Source: Nanohaloarchaea archaeon SW_7_43_1 (lineage in GTDB: Archaea; Nanohalarchaeota; Nanosalinia; Nanosalinales; Nanosalinaceae). From it: a stretch of DNA of 64,000 nt. Position 1 is the first letter of the stretch. Each line of letters opens with the position of its first letter. The position numbers were made by a program, and so were the translations under genes. This document shows positions 34,560-41,942 of this stretch, in pieces. The stretch covers positions 508,739-572,738 of the forward strand of contig PXPE01000001.1 in the NCBI GenBank assembly GCA_003009795.1, in the 5' to 3' direction. The notes below the pieces were generated by a model. That model did not search any database and was not told the origin of the DNA. It saw only the letters and a program-made list of their open reading frames with translations.

Positions 34560-35756
34560 CTACTGATTAGCAGAAACTACTTCTACAACATCAAGATGCT
34601 TAAGTTCATGGTTTGAGCCGATTTGTCGGTTCTCTCTGCAGTCGATACCATGTAAAAATCCTTCTCCTAGATCGCTGTGAATTGTGAATGCAAAGTCTTC
34701 CGCTGTTGCTCCTTCCGGAACCAGGAATACATCGGGTAGAATGTTGCCGTGTTCGTCGCCGAGTCCGTCCGCACCTCCGGGAAAAACTGCCATAACTCCG
34801 AGTTCATCGAACAGTGCGGTTTCCATGGCTTCCTGAACTCCTGTACCATCATAATTCTGTATGAAGTCTCTGATCTTCTCCAGTCCTTTCTCCTTCTCCT
34901 CGGATAGTTCGGTCCTTATTTCGAAGTCTTCATCACCCGGATAGTAATCCACTGCGTCCTCTTTCGCTGCGTTTTTCAGCGCTTTCTCGGCATGAGCAGA
35001 GCAAGGTATAATAATTAGATCCTCGTACTCTGAATCGTTGATAATTTCCTCATAGTTTTTCTGTGCTTTCTCTGTATCCATTTTATTAGCTGCAATCACC
35101 ATTGGCTTGGTCTCTTTCCTGATAGTTCTCGCCAGTTGTTCACGATCTTCTTCATTCCAGTTTCCTGGTTCAAGTTCCAGCCCTAGGGACAGTATTATCT
35201 GTTTGATCTCGTTCTTGTTGGTCTTAAATGCTGACATCTGTTCTGCCAGCTCTTCCTCCAGTTTTGGTTCATGCTGACCTTTCTTATTCTTATATCTCTG
35301 GATTCCCTTTTCAAGTATCTCCAGGTACCACATATCCAGCTCGTTCTCCAGGAAATCAATGTCTTCCCGTGGATCATGTCCTTCCGTCGGTTCTCCTTCG
35401 ATATCTGTTTCTCCAGAGAAATCCACTATATGAATCAGAACATCTGCCTCGTTGAGATCGGTCAGAAACTTGTTTCCAAGTCCTTTTCCTTCATGAGCGC
35501 CAGGAATAAGACCGGCGACATCCACCATTTTAATCGGTACATGTCTTGTACCGTTATGACAGAAACCTGTTCTAGGGTCACAGGACTCACTAAAATCCGG
35601 TGCTGCACAGTCTACCCGAACGTAAGCCTCTCCAACAGATGGCTCAATTGTTGTGAAGGGATAGTTTCCCTCTTCTACTGTATTCATTGTTGCAGCGTTG
35701 AAGAATGTTGATTTCCCAACCGAGGGTTTTCCAACTAATCCGATTTTGTAGGGCAT
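34560..35756 (-). CDS. ychF: YchF/OLA1-type ribosome-associated ATPase
   Basis: The G1 motif GKPSVGKST (residues 8-16), G3 DVAGLIPGAHEGKGLG, and a later AANKMDTEKA in place of NKxD of standard GTPases mark the Obg-like ATPase family. Inside the G domain an archaeal insertion carries cysteines (DCAAPDFSESCDPRTGFC). The C-terminus is a TGS domain (TIHSDLGEGFLHGIDCR). YchF binds ribosomes and prefers ATP. The gene is single, with a TATA-like CTTAAAAAG about 30 bp upstream. Confidence 0.93.
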   Translation of the reverse strand: MPYKIGLVGKPSVGKSTFFNAATMNTVEEGNYPFTTIEPSVGEAYVRVDCAAPDFSESCDPRTGFCHNGTRHVPIKMVDVAGLIPGAHEGKGLGNKFLTDLNEADVLIHIVDFSGETDIEGEPTEGHDPREDIDFLENELDMWYLEILEKGIQRYKNKKGQHEPKLEEELAEQMSAFKTNKNEIKQIILSLGLELEPGNWNEEDREQLARTIRKETKPMVIAANKMDTEKAQKNYEEIINDSEYEDLIIIPCSAHAEKALKNAAKEDAVDYYPGDEDFEIRTELSEEKEKGLEKIRDFIQNYDGTGVQEAMETALFDELGVMAVFPGGADGLGDEHGNILPDVFLVPEGATAEDFAFTIHSDLGEGFLHGIDCRENRQIGSNHELKHLDVVEVVSANQ

Positions 35757-36000
35757 GTTGAACCATCTCTTGAAAACTCTTTTTAAGTTCTCTTTTTGTG
35801 CTAGATCTGGGAGAAAAGAAAGCCTCTGCCATCGAGTTCTGTAATTAATAGGTGTAAAAAGACTATCAGAGATTAACTCCGAGGTCTCAAGTTATGGGAG
35901 AACCGATCCAATTTGGTTGGTAGAAACTGGTTGAGGACCGGATGATAAACTTATTTCCTAAATCTCCATTCTTAAATCATTTCGAAACATTAATGCAGAC

Positions 36001-36387
36001 ATGAGAAAGTTGAAACTCCCGGGAAGAGACAGGACCAGGCCCAGACTGGATGAAAATGATATCCGGTTAATCAAAGAACAGGGTATAGAAAAGGTGAAGC
36101 ATGATGCAGAAAGGATTGTTGAGAGAAAACTGGAAGAACCCGAGTCAGATCCCATGATTCCAACCGCGGGGAACCCGGTTTACAAGGCTATGCATGCCTG
36201 CAACGCAACTTCTAGGGAACAGCTGTTTATGTCGCATAGGATCCAACCGGAGAAAGAACTGACAGATGCGCAGATAGAGTCTGTAAAGAATCTGTTAACC
36301 CGATGGATTGTCAGAGAATACAATTTCTATAGGGAGGAAGAGAGGGAGAAGCAGATAAAATTGAGAGATTTTTACAGCCGTCGTTAA
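36001..36387 (+). CDS. DUF4186 family protein
   Basis: The order LDENDIRLIKEQGIEKVKHD..., then AGNPVYKAMHACNATSREQL, and finally ELTDAQIESVKNLLTRWI matches DUF4186, whose members have HPVFxAQHATxTCCRxCL and ELTEEE...VxxIxxWI at the same places. Only one of the family's cysteines survives (ACNATS), so any metal site may be altered. Function is unknown. The stop overlaps that of the convergent hisS gene by four bases. Confidence 0.65.
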   Translation: MRKLKLPGRDRTRPRLDENDIRLIKEQGIEKVKHDAERIVERKLEEPESDPMIPTAGNPVYKAMHACNATSREQLFMSHRIQPEKELTDAQIESVKNLLTRWIVREYNFYREEEREKQIKLRDFYSRR

Positions 36388-37682
36388 AGGAATTTTTCCC
36401 TCTCCAGGTGTTCAACTACTTCATCTTTCTCGATTTCTTCTTCCTTCCCCGAATCCATATGTTTCATCGTTACCTGATCGTTTTCCAGGTCACGTTCTCC
36501 GACAATCAGCACTCTTTTCGCGTTGATCGAGTCAGCATAACCTAACTGTTCCCCAAAACCTCTTCCGGAGAGATCAGTTTCCACAGACAGTCCTTTCTCT
36601 CTTAATGTCGTTGCATACTTAAGTGCGGTGTCTCTCACGTTTTCACTTACTGAGAGAACATAGATATCAGTCTCAACCTCTTTCAGAGGCCATTGATCCT
36701 CCTTCTTGAGAAGTTCCACAGTAGTGGAGTATCCGAAGGCAAAGCCAACCGCCGGTACTTCCTGGCTCCCAAAAATACCGACCAGTTCATCGTATCTTCC
36801 CCCACCGAATAATGCTCGAAGATCTCCTTCATCGTCAAATGCCTCGAAAACCAGTCCAGTATAGTAAGCGAGTCCTCTAACAATCGATAGATCAAGGCGG
36901 CATTGATCCGCTACATCGTAGGATTCAAGGGCTTCGGAGAGATTCTCCATTCTATCTACCGATTCCTGTGCTTCTTCCGGTGCTTTTTCCCTTAACTCAC
37001 CTATCTGTTCGCTTATCGGACCTGAGATTCCGGTTAAATCATCGATTTTCTCTGCCTTTCCGGAGTCTACTCCTGTCTCTTCCATCTCTTTGAGGAATTC
37101 TTCAGTACTTATTTTCTCCTTGTCGTCAATTACCTGCATTACCTCCTCAGTGTTCTCTACTCCGTGAGCTTCAAGCATTGACTCGAGAAGATTTCTGTCG
37201 TTCAGCTGGAACCTTACCCGATCCGTTAGATCAAGTTTTTCATATATTCTTGCGGCTGCTGCGATTACCTCGGCATCGGCCTCAACTGATTCAATTCCGA
37301 AGATGTCAAAGTCTCCTTGGAAGAACTCTCTATCTCGACCTTTCTGGACGTTCTCGTACCTCCATCTTTTGGATGTGTCATACCATTTGATCGGTGTCTT
37401 CAAATCCTTTCTCTGCTGAACCAAACGGGCCCGTGTAGGAGTCTGCTCCGGTGTGAGTGATACCTCCCGATTACCCTTATCTTCAAAACTGTACATCTGA
37501 TCCATCAGTTCATCGCCAGACTTCACTCTGTAAAGATCAGCTTTCTCCAGGTTCGGAGTATCTATCTGTCTGAAGCCGAACTCCTCAGCTGTTTCATCCA
37601 CTACTTCAATCAGTTTCTTCCAGCTGCTCCATTCATCCGGGTACCGGTCATAAAATCCTTTCAGGCTCTGAATCTCTGTCAT
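36384..37682 (-). CDS. hisS: Histidyl-tRNA synthetase
   Basis: A class II synthetase of 432 residues: motif 2 KRWRYENVQKGRDREFFQ, the His-specific LDLSIVRGLAYYTG, motif 3 FGGGRYDELVGIFG with AVGFAFG, and a C-terminal HGTP anticodon-binding domain (YVLSVSENVRDTALKY..., LIVGERDLEN). It charges tRNA-His in the cytoplasm. The internal insertion between motif 2 and LDLSIVRG is helical and acidic. No stop or frameshift is present. Confidence 0.96.
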   Translation of the reverse strand: MTEIQSLKGFYDRYPDEWSSWKKLIEVVDETAEEFGFRQIDTPNLEKADLYRVKSGDELMDQMYSFEDKGNREVSLTPEQTPTRARLVQQRKDLKTPIKWYDTSKRWRYENVQKGRDREFFQGDFDIFGIESVEADAEVIAAAARIYEKLDLTDRVRFQLNDRNLLESMLEAHGVENTEEVMQVIDDKEKISTEEFLKEMEETGVDSGKAEKIDDLTGISGPISEQIGELREKAPEEAQESVDRMENLSEALESYDVADQCRLDLSIVRGLAYYTGLVFEAFDDEGDLRALFGGGRYDELVGIFGSQEVPAVGFAFGYSTTVELLKKEDQWPLKEVETDIYVLSVSENVRDTALKYATTLREKGLSVETDLSGRGFGEQLGYADSINAKRVLIVGERDLENDQVTMKHMDSGKEEEIEKDEVVEHLEREKFL

Positions 37683-37723
37683 ATTTTGATTTCCTCTAAT
37701 TGAAGATTCTATCCTCTACCTTT

Positions 37724-38635
37724 TCAAGTCTTACCGATTTGAGTTTTTTGGATTTGGGAATAAATTTCCTTAGTCATATTCCGATCCACATTTTTAGGAT
37801 ATCTTATATTGGGTTTTCTTTGCTTCTGGGGCCGTCTTTCAGTAACAAGCATTCCTCTAGTATTTGTTCCTTTTGTCTCTACTACCGCATTAGTTTTTCT
37901 GAAATCTGCAATTTTCGGATTAACTGAGATTGCAGCAGCAAGAGGGTCATACATCACAGCTCCTTCAAAAATACTGTTCTCACGGTAATATCGTATATAG
38001 GGTTTGAAAATGGTTTCGTACTTAGAATTGTCGAATAGGTTTTTCATTTTCTTTCTTGAAATTTGCACTTCTCTGCAGGCGTTAACAGGCACTATTTTTG
38101 TGTCTTGAAGAGAGTTTTGAATTACGGTGTTAGCTGCTTTTGGATCCACCCAGAAGTTAAACTCGGCAACTCTGTTTACGTTTCCGAAAGTATTTATTGC
38201 TCCTCCCATTACTGTTACGGAATTATATTTACTGAGTACATCTTGTTTTCTGTTTACAGCCTTTGCAATATTTGTGAGAGGTCCTAAAGTAAGGAGATCG
38301 GTGTCTGAATTAGCATTTTCTATTATTGCTTCTACAGCATTTCCATTCGAGTAATTATATTCTTCAGATACCTCTAGATCGCCTAAACCGTTTTCTCCAT
38401 GGCTTTCCGCTGTTTCAAGTTCTCTGCTTAGAGGTTTTTCTGATCCTCTGTAAACAGGCGATTCAATATCTGCTAATTCAGTAAGATAGTTCGCATTTTT
38501 CAGACAGTTTCCTTGTGTGCTATTACCTGCTGCAACTGTGATAGACTCTATCTCAACCTCTTCCATAGAAGAGAGGTATAGAAGGGCGAGAGCATCGTCA
38601 ATCCCAGGATCGGTATCGACAACTAAACCTGTCAT
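37724..38635 (-). CDS. Inosine/uridine-preferring nucleoside hydrolase
   Basis: The N-terminal VVDTDPGIDDALAL is the calcium site of nucleoside N-ribohydrolases; LLTLGPLTNIA, TVMGGAINTFGNVN, AEFNFWVDPKAA and YDPLAAAISVNP follow in the family order. It cleaves ribonucleosides to base and ribose. At 303 residues it is complete. Its start overlaps the stop of an unknown gene by four bases, and an AbrB-type regulator gene precedes that, so the three form a compact operon. Purine salvage is the plain reading; a base-depleting effector under AbrB control is an alternative suggested only by layout. Confidence 0.9.
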   Translation of the reverse strand: MTGLVVDTDPGIDDALALLYLSSMEEVEIESITVAAGNSTQGNCLKNANYLTELADIESPVYRGSEKPLSRELETAESHGENGLGDLEVSEEYNYSNGNAVEAIIENANSDTDLLTLGPLTNIAKAVNRKQDVLSKYNSVTVMGGAINTFGNVNRVAEFNFWVDPKAANTVIQNSLQDTKIVPVNACREVQISRKKMKNLFDNSKYETIFKPYIRYYRENSIFEGAVMYDPLAAAISVNPKIADFRKTNAVVETKGTNTRGMLVTERRPQKQRKPNIRYPKNVDRNMTKEIYSQIQKTQIGKT

Positions 38636-38973
38636 TTCTTGCTCTCCTCCAATGGCTGTGAAAGATCTTCAATTTTTCCTCTACATCTATCAATTTCTTC
38701 TTCAACCCTTTCTTCTTCTCCCTCAAGTATGTAACCAATCATCCTTGAGTATTCTTGGTTTAAAGGTCTGTAGTCAACCCACTTGGATCCGTTCTCTTCA
38801 TATGGTTCACGAACTACCTCACCCAGAACCTCACTTCCTCCGTCCCGGTATAATACTTCCGTACCATCAACTTCGTCAATCTCAGGTTTTTCTTTTCGTT
38901 TACTTTTGGGATTGAGGTGCCCTCCAAAAGTAACAATTCGAGATTTGTAGGGTTCTCTCCTGACATTATCCAT
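38632..38973 (-). CDS. Unknown protein between AbrB-like regulator and nucleoside hydrolase
   Basis: 113 residues, charged, with a basic start (REPYKSRIVTFGGHLNPKSK) and a C-terminal helical part (VEEEIDRCRGKIEDLSQPL). The segment GSKWVDYRPLNQEYSRMIGYI is probably beta-alpha. No membrane helix or known motif. It overlaps both neighbours (8 bases with the AbrB-like gene, 4 with the hydrolase), the spacing typical of paired regulators and effectors. Confidence 0.65.
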   Translation of the reverse strand: MDNVRREPYKSRIVTFGGHLNPKSKRKEKPEIDEVDGTEVLYRDGGSEVLGEVVREPYEENGSKWVDYRPLNQEYSRMIGYILEGEEERVEEEIDRCRGKIEDLSQPLEESKK

Positions 38974-39208
38974 CCAAGACCACCTCTAAAAAATCGTCCG
39001 AGTAACTGAAACTCTTCACGAAATTCAGGCTGGATAGAAGTTTAATTGCTTCTTCTCTGTTTTCTACTTGTTTCTGGATGACTCTGGTAGAGTTTAGGGA
39101 CAGTGATATCCGGTCGCCCTGAGAAATTCCTAGTTTCTTCCTGATTCTTGCAGGTATAGTGACTCTACCCTTGGAGTCTACCCTTGCTTTCCAGGTGAAC
39201 GCAGCCAC
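38966..39208 (-). CDS. AbrB/SpoVT-type DNA-binding protein
   Basis: The swapped-hairpin motif ARVDSKGRVTIPARIRKKLG with GDRISLSLN is canonical for the AbrB superfamily. The C-terminal half of this 80-residue protein differs from the VapB-like protein at 33880 and ends FSYSDDFLEVVLDG. It heads the operon with the unknown 113-residue protein and the nucleoside hydrolase and probably controls it. Confidence 0.87.
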   Translation of the reverse strand: MAAFTWKARVDSKGRVTIPARIRKKLGISQGDRISLSLNSTRVIQKQVENREEAIKLLSSLNFVKSFSYSDDFLEVVLDG

Positions 39209-39521
39209 CTGAGGTTAGAAGAGAGCTGGAGCTGTTTAAACTGGTTTTAGAATTTTGTTCTGATAGATCGTTGTTTGTGAACATATTCACCTTTCATTAT
39301 AGATCACGTCTGTAGGATACGGTATGTACCATGACTTATAAACCGATTTGGGAGAAGAGTGGGATAGAATCGGAGCTGATAGTTTTTTGCTAAGTCATAG
39401 AGATCATCCTATACTGACCAAGACCTTCAATAGGTTGAAGAACTGCTTAACAGTATGAATATGGATCAAGGTTTATTGGAGGAGCCATCACTTAATAATC
39501 AGTTTCCGGAATCTATTCTAC
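39209..39521. other. Intergenic region between AbrB-like operon and DUF457 gene
   Basis: 313 bases with only short frames on both strands. A/T-rich stretches near the left edge (GTTTAAACTGG region at 39230) can serve the minus-strand operon and TAATAATC near 39493 the plus-strand gene. No RNA structure or repeat was found by eye. Confidence 0.4.
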
Positions 39522-39989
39522 ATGGGAGATTTTTCGGAACACGTTCTGTTCGGTTTCTTGACCGCTGTATTGATTGCTTTCTTGACGAAGAATATGTTCA
39601 GCTTCAATCCATTTGAATCAGTTGCATCGGTTATCGCGGTATTTATGGGTTCTGTCTTACCTGATGTTGATCACAAGAATTCCTATGTTCATAGAGCGGC
39701 CAAAGCAGTAGTCTCACTGGTATCAGCCTCAGTTGTATTTTTCCTTCCCGTGAGTGTTCAATACCAATATCTGTTGTATGTAGTTATACTTCTATCTGTC
39801 TACTGGAGCATTGGCATGATGGAGATCAGGCACAGAGGATTCACTCATTCAATCTCTTTCTGTGCTATGACAGCGTGTACTGGTGCAACGGTGTCAGTTC
39901 TGACACTTGGAAGCGCTCTACCAGGTGTAGCTTTAGGAATAGGTCTTCTCTCCCACCTGATTTTGGATGAAGAGTTCAAGATGGATTAG
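39522..39989 (+). CDS. DUF457/YdjM-type membrane metal-dependent hydrolase
   Basis: 155 residues with four or five membrane helices. Conserved polar motifs sit at helix ends: GSVLPDVDHKN, EIRHRGFTHSI and LLSHLILDEEFKM, the LPDxDH, HRGxTHS and HxxxD blocks of the DUF457/LexA-binding-type membrane hydrolases. Metal binding is expected; the reaction is unknown. It converges on the MBF1 gene with no gap between stops. Confidence 0.8.
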   Translation: MGDFSEHVLFGFLTAVLIAFLTKNMFSFNPFESVASVIAVFMGSVLPDVDHKNSYVHRAAKAVVSLVSASVVFFLPVSVQYQYLLYVVILLSVYWSIGMMEIRHRGFTHSISFCAMTACTGATVSVLTLGSALPGVALGIGLLSHLILDEEFKMD

Positions 39990-40436
39990 CTAGTCTATGT
40001 CTGCTACGTCTTCCATCGTTGCTTTACGGTTATCAACGCTGTCTCCTGTATCGTAATTTGTAACCTCTGGATTGGTGTAGAGTGTGATGTCGAACTTCTT
40101 CGCCAGTTTCTCCGCCAGCGATTTATCAGGTTTCAGATCCTCTTTTTCTATCTTTGCTATAAGAGATTCCTTCTCGTTGAGATCATCTGCCACCTCCTCG
40201 ATAGATAGTTGCTGTCCTTCTCGGGCTTCCTTGAGTTTTTCTCCGTATCCGTTTACCAGTGTATCTTCTTTGGTTCTTCTGGTTGTCGACTTCTTTTTCT
40301 TCCGTTTCTTCTTCGACCCGGTCGCTACTTCCTCACCCATTTCCGCACATGAATCACATGCTTTCAGAGTTGCTTCTTCGATTTTAACTTTTTTTAGAGA
40401 ATCAACGTCTCTTCCACATAGTTCACATGATGCCAT
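39990..40436 (-). CDS. MBF1-like transcription bridging factor
   Basis: The archaeal multiprotein-bridging-factor layout is complete: an N-terminal zinc ribbon (CELCGRD and CDSCAEM), a basic Lys/Arg linker (KKKRKKKKS), and a Cro-type HTH from about residue 62 (LKEAREGQQLSIEEVADDL, then SLIAKIEKEDLKPDK). MBF1 links regulators to TBP in eukaryotes and associates with ribosomes in archaea. The 148-residue length is normal. Confidence 0.93.
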   Translation of the reverse strand: MASCELCGRDVDSLKKVKIEEATLKACDSCAEMGEEVATGSKKKRKKKKSTTRRTKEDTLVNGYGEKLKEAREGQQLSIEEVADDLNEKESLIAKIEKEDLKPDKSLAEKLAKKFDITLYTNPEVTNYDTGDSVDNRKATMEDVADID

Positions 40437-40870
40437 TTTAGTGGTTCACTTCAAAGTTGGAATATGTTTGGATGTTTGCAATTGTGGCTTGTTAATGAAA
40501 GTTTATTAACCTATTACAGGCTTCACTTCTACCTACTGTATATCAGGTCGAGTTTACTCAATGTATAGCAGTAAGACATTCCTACGGCCGAGAGAGCAAG
40601 TAAACGCTTTTAGATGCAAACAGTGCAGTATTTGAGTCTGTCAAATTGATTATACTTGGTTCATCATATCTGGTACCTTTGGCAGTTCTCTACGGAATTA
40701 TAGGCTGTTAACGCGAGTCAAACAGAGGAGGCTTTAAAACCTTCTCTACCTTTACTTTTTTATGTTTCTGTAGTAAAACCTTTCAGGCTGGCGCTGGCAA
40801 CCCATTTTTCAGGTAGAAAAAGCCATACCTATAAAAAAGAGGCCAGTTAATACTTTCTTGGTTGATTACC
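40437..40870. other. Intergenic region upstream of the histone-fold gene
   Basis: 434 bases without a supported gene. A TATA box (TATAAAAAA, 40830-40838) with purine-rich flank lies 33-41 bp before the ATG at 40871. A second A/T-rich site (TTTTTTATG, 40757-40765) precedes it. Short plus-strand frames encode only a 20-residue hydrophobic peptide without ATG or GTG start. Confidence 0.5.
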
Positions 40871-41038
40871 ATGGTAGATGTACTTAAGAAATCAGGCGTC
40901 CGAGACGCTGCACACGGAGTCAACGTCGGCTCCGACTTCTATGATGCACTTGATGATGAGGTAAAAGAACACATCGAGAGAGCTGTAGAAAGAGCAGAAG
41001 CAAACGGACGCAGAACAGTCAAAGCAAGAGACGTGTAA
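40871..41038 (+). CDS. DUF1931-type histone-fold protein
   Basis: A 55-residue protein below many length cut-offs. It reads VDVLKKSGVRDAAHG, then SDFYDALDDEVKEHIERAVE and RAEANGRRTVKARDV, the pattern of DUF1931 archaeal histone-like proteins, where the last block is the loop-2 and start of helix 3 seen in histones (GRRTV-K-ARD). It is likely a chromatin or DNA-associated protein. A strong TATA box at 40830 and a short leader are consistent with high expression. It differs from the H2A-like protein at 16733. Confidence 0.88.
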   Translation: MVDVLKKSGVRDAAHGVNVGSDFYDALDDEVKEHIERAVERAEANGRRTVKARDV

Positions 41039-41224
41039 TAGCGTTCTTGCTCTAAACCCAATTTTCTTCTCTTTCTTATTTTTGATTCACCTGTATTTAC
41101 GGTTAGACCAAGTTTACACTATTTTAATTTTAGGTCATTTGTCAAGAGAGGGGTTTGAGGAAGGTGAATCTGTAGATACGATGATAAATAAATAATAGAC
41201 AGTTTTCCCAATTAAGTATTAAGG

Positions 41225-41706
41225 ATGAAAATACGAGATGCAAAGCCGGAAGATGCGGGGATATTCAGCAGGCTGCTGAGCAGACCTGGAAAGAGACCTA
41301 CATAGAGATACTGGATCGGGACACTATTGATAGAATAATTAATGACTGGTATGAGGAGGATAGCCTAAAGCAGGATATTGAGGAGTCAGATCATTTCTAC
41401 ATTGTTGAGGTTGAAGGTGAACTGGCAGGATTTATCCATGCATCTGTTGAAAATACGGTTGCGAAGTTGCATAGGCTTTACATCTATCCTGATTACTGGC
41501 GGCAAGTATTTGGAACCGAGCTTTATTACGAAGTAGAGGAGAAGCTTTCTTCTATAATTGATAAAGTGCGGTTGAAAGTTATACCTGAGAATGATCTTGC
41601 TGTCCGGTTTTATCACGAGATTGGCTTTGAAACAGTAGAGGAGGAGAAAACAGAGCTTAAAGGGGAAGAAGTTGAGCAGGAAGTAATGGAGAAGGATATA
41701 GACTAG
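41225..41706 (+). pseudogene. GNAT acetyltransferase with N-terminal frameshift
   Basis: ATG at 41225 gives MKIRDAKPEDAGIFSR, the normal first strand and helix of a GNAT enzyme, but the frame stops 11 codons later. From about 41270 the next frame continues without interruption as AAEQTWKETYIEIL to the C-terminus, with the acetyl-CoA strand LHRLYIYPDYWRQVFGTEL and the late VRFYHEIGFE motif. One base is missing (or two extra) near the CAGGCTGCTG sequence at 41266-41276. The GxG pyrophosphate loop is also altered (RQVFGT). It may be a recent pseudogene or an assembly error. Confidence 0.75.
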
Positions 41707-41918
41707 AGCTCCTCTTTCCGTCTTTCCATTTCTTCGAGATGTGTTTCTACTTTGTTGAGTGCTTCTCGAAGTTCTTCGACAGTGTTAAGGTTCTCGATTG
41801 GAAGCCTTCCCAGGTCCCCGTCGTTAATCGCTATTATTGCCTTTCCATCATCGGTTTTTACCGTGAACTCTAGGACATCGTACGGCCCTTCGCTGAATTC
41901 GTGTAGTATCTCTGTCAT
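41703..41918 (-). CDS. Small acidic hypothetical protein
   Basis: 71 residues: a beta-rich first half (YDVLEFTVKTDDGKAIIAIND) and a helical second half with Leu heptads (TVEELREALNKVETHLEEM). No family recognised. It lies just downstream of the nucleotide-sugar operon start side, 24 bases before the end of the HAD-mutase gene, and overlaps the GNAT stop by four bases. Confidence 0.6.
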   Translation of the reverse strand: MTEILHEFSEGPYDVLEFTVKTDDGKAIIAINDGDLGRLPIENLNTVEELREALNKVETHLEEMERRKEEL

Positions 41919-41942
41919 AGTATATAATTAGCTGAGAGGGTT

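Noticed and set aside
35271-35711. Plus-strand 146-codon frame inside ychF
   Set aside because: It is antisense to the conserved YchF G domain and has atypical composition.
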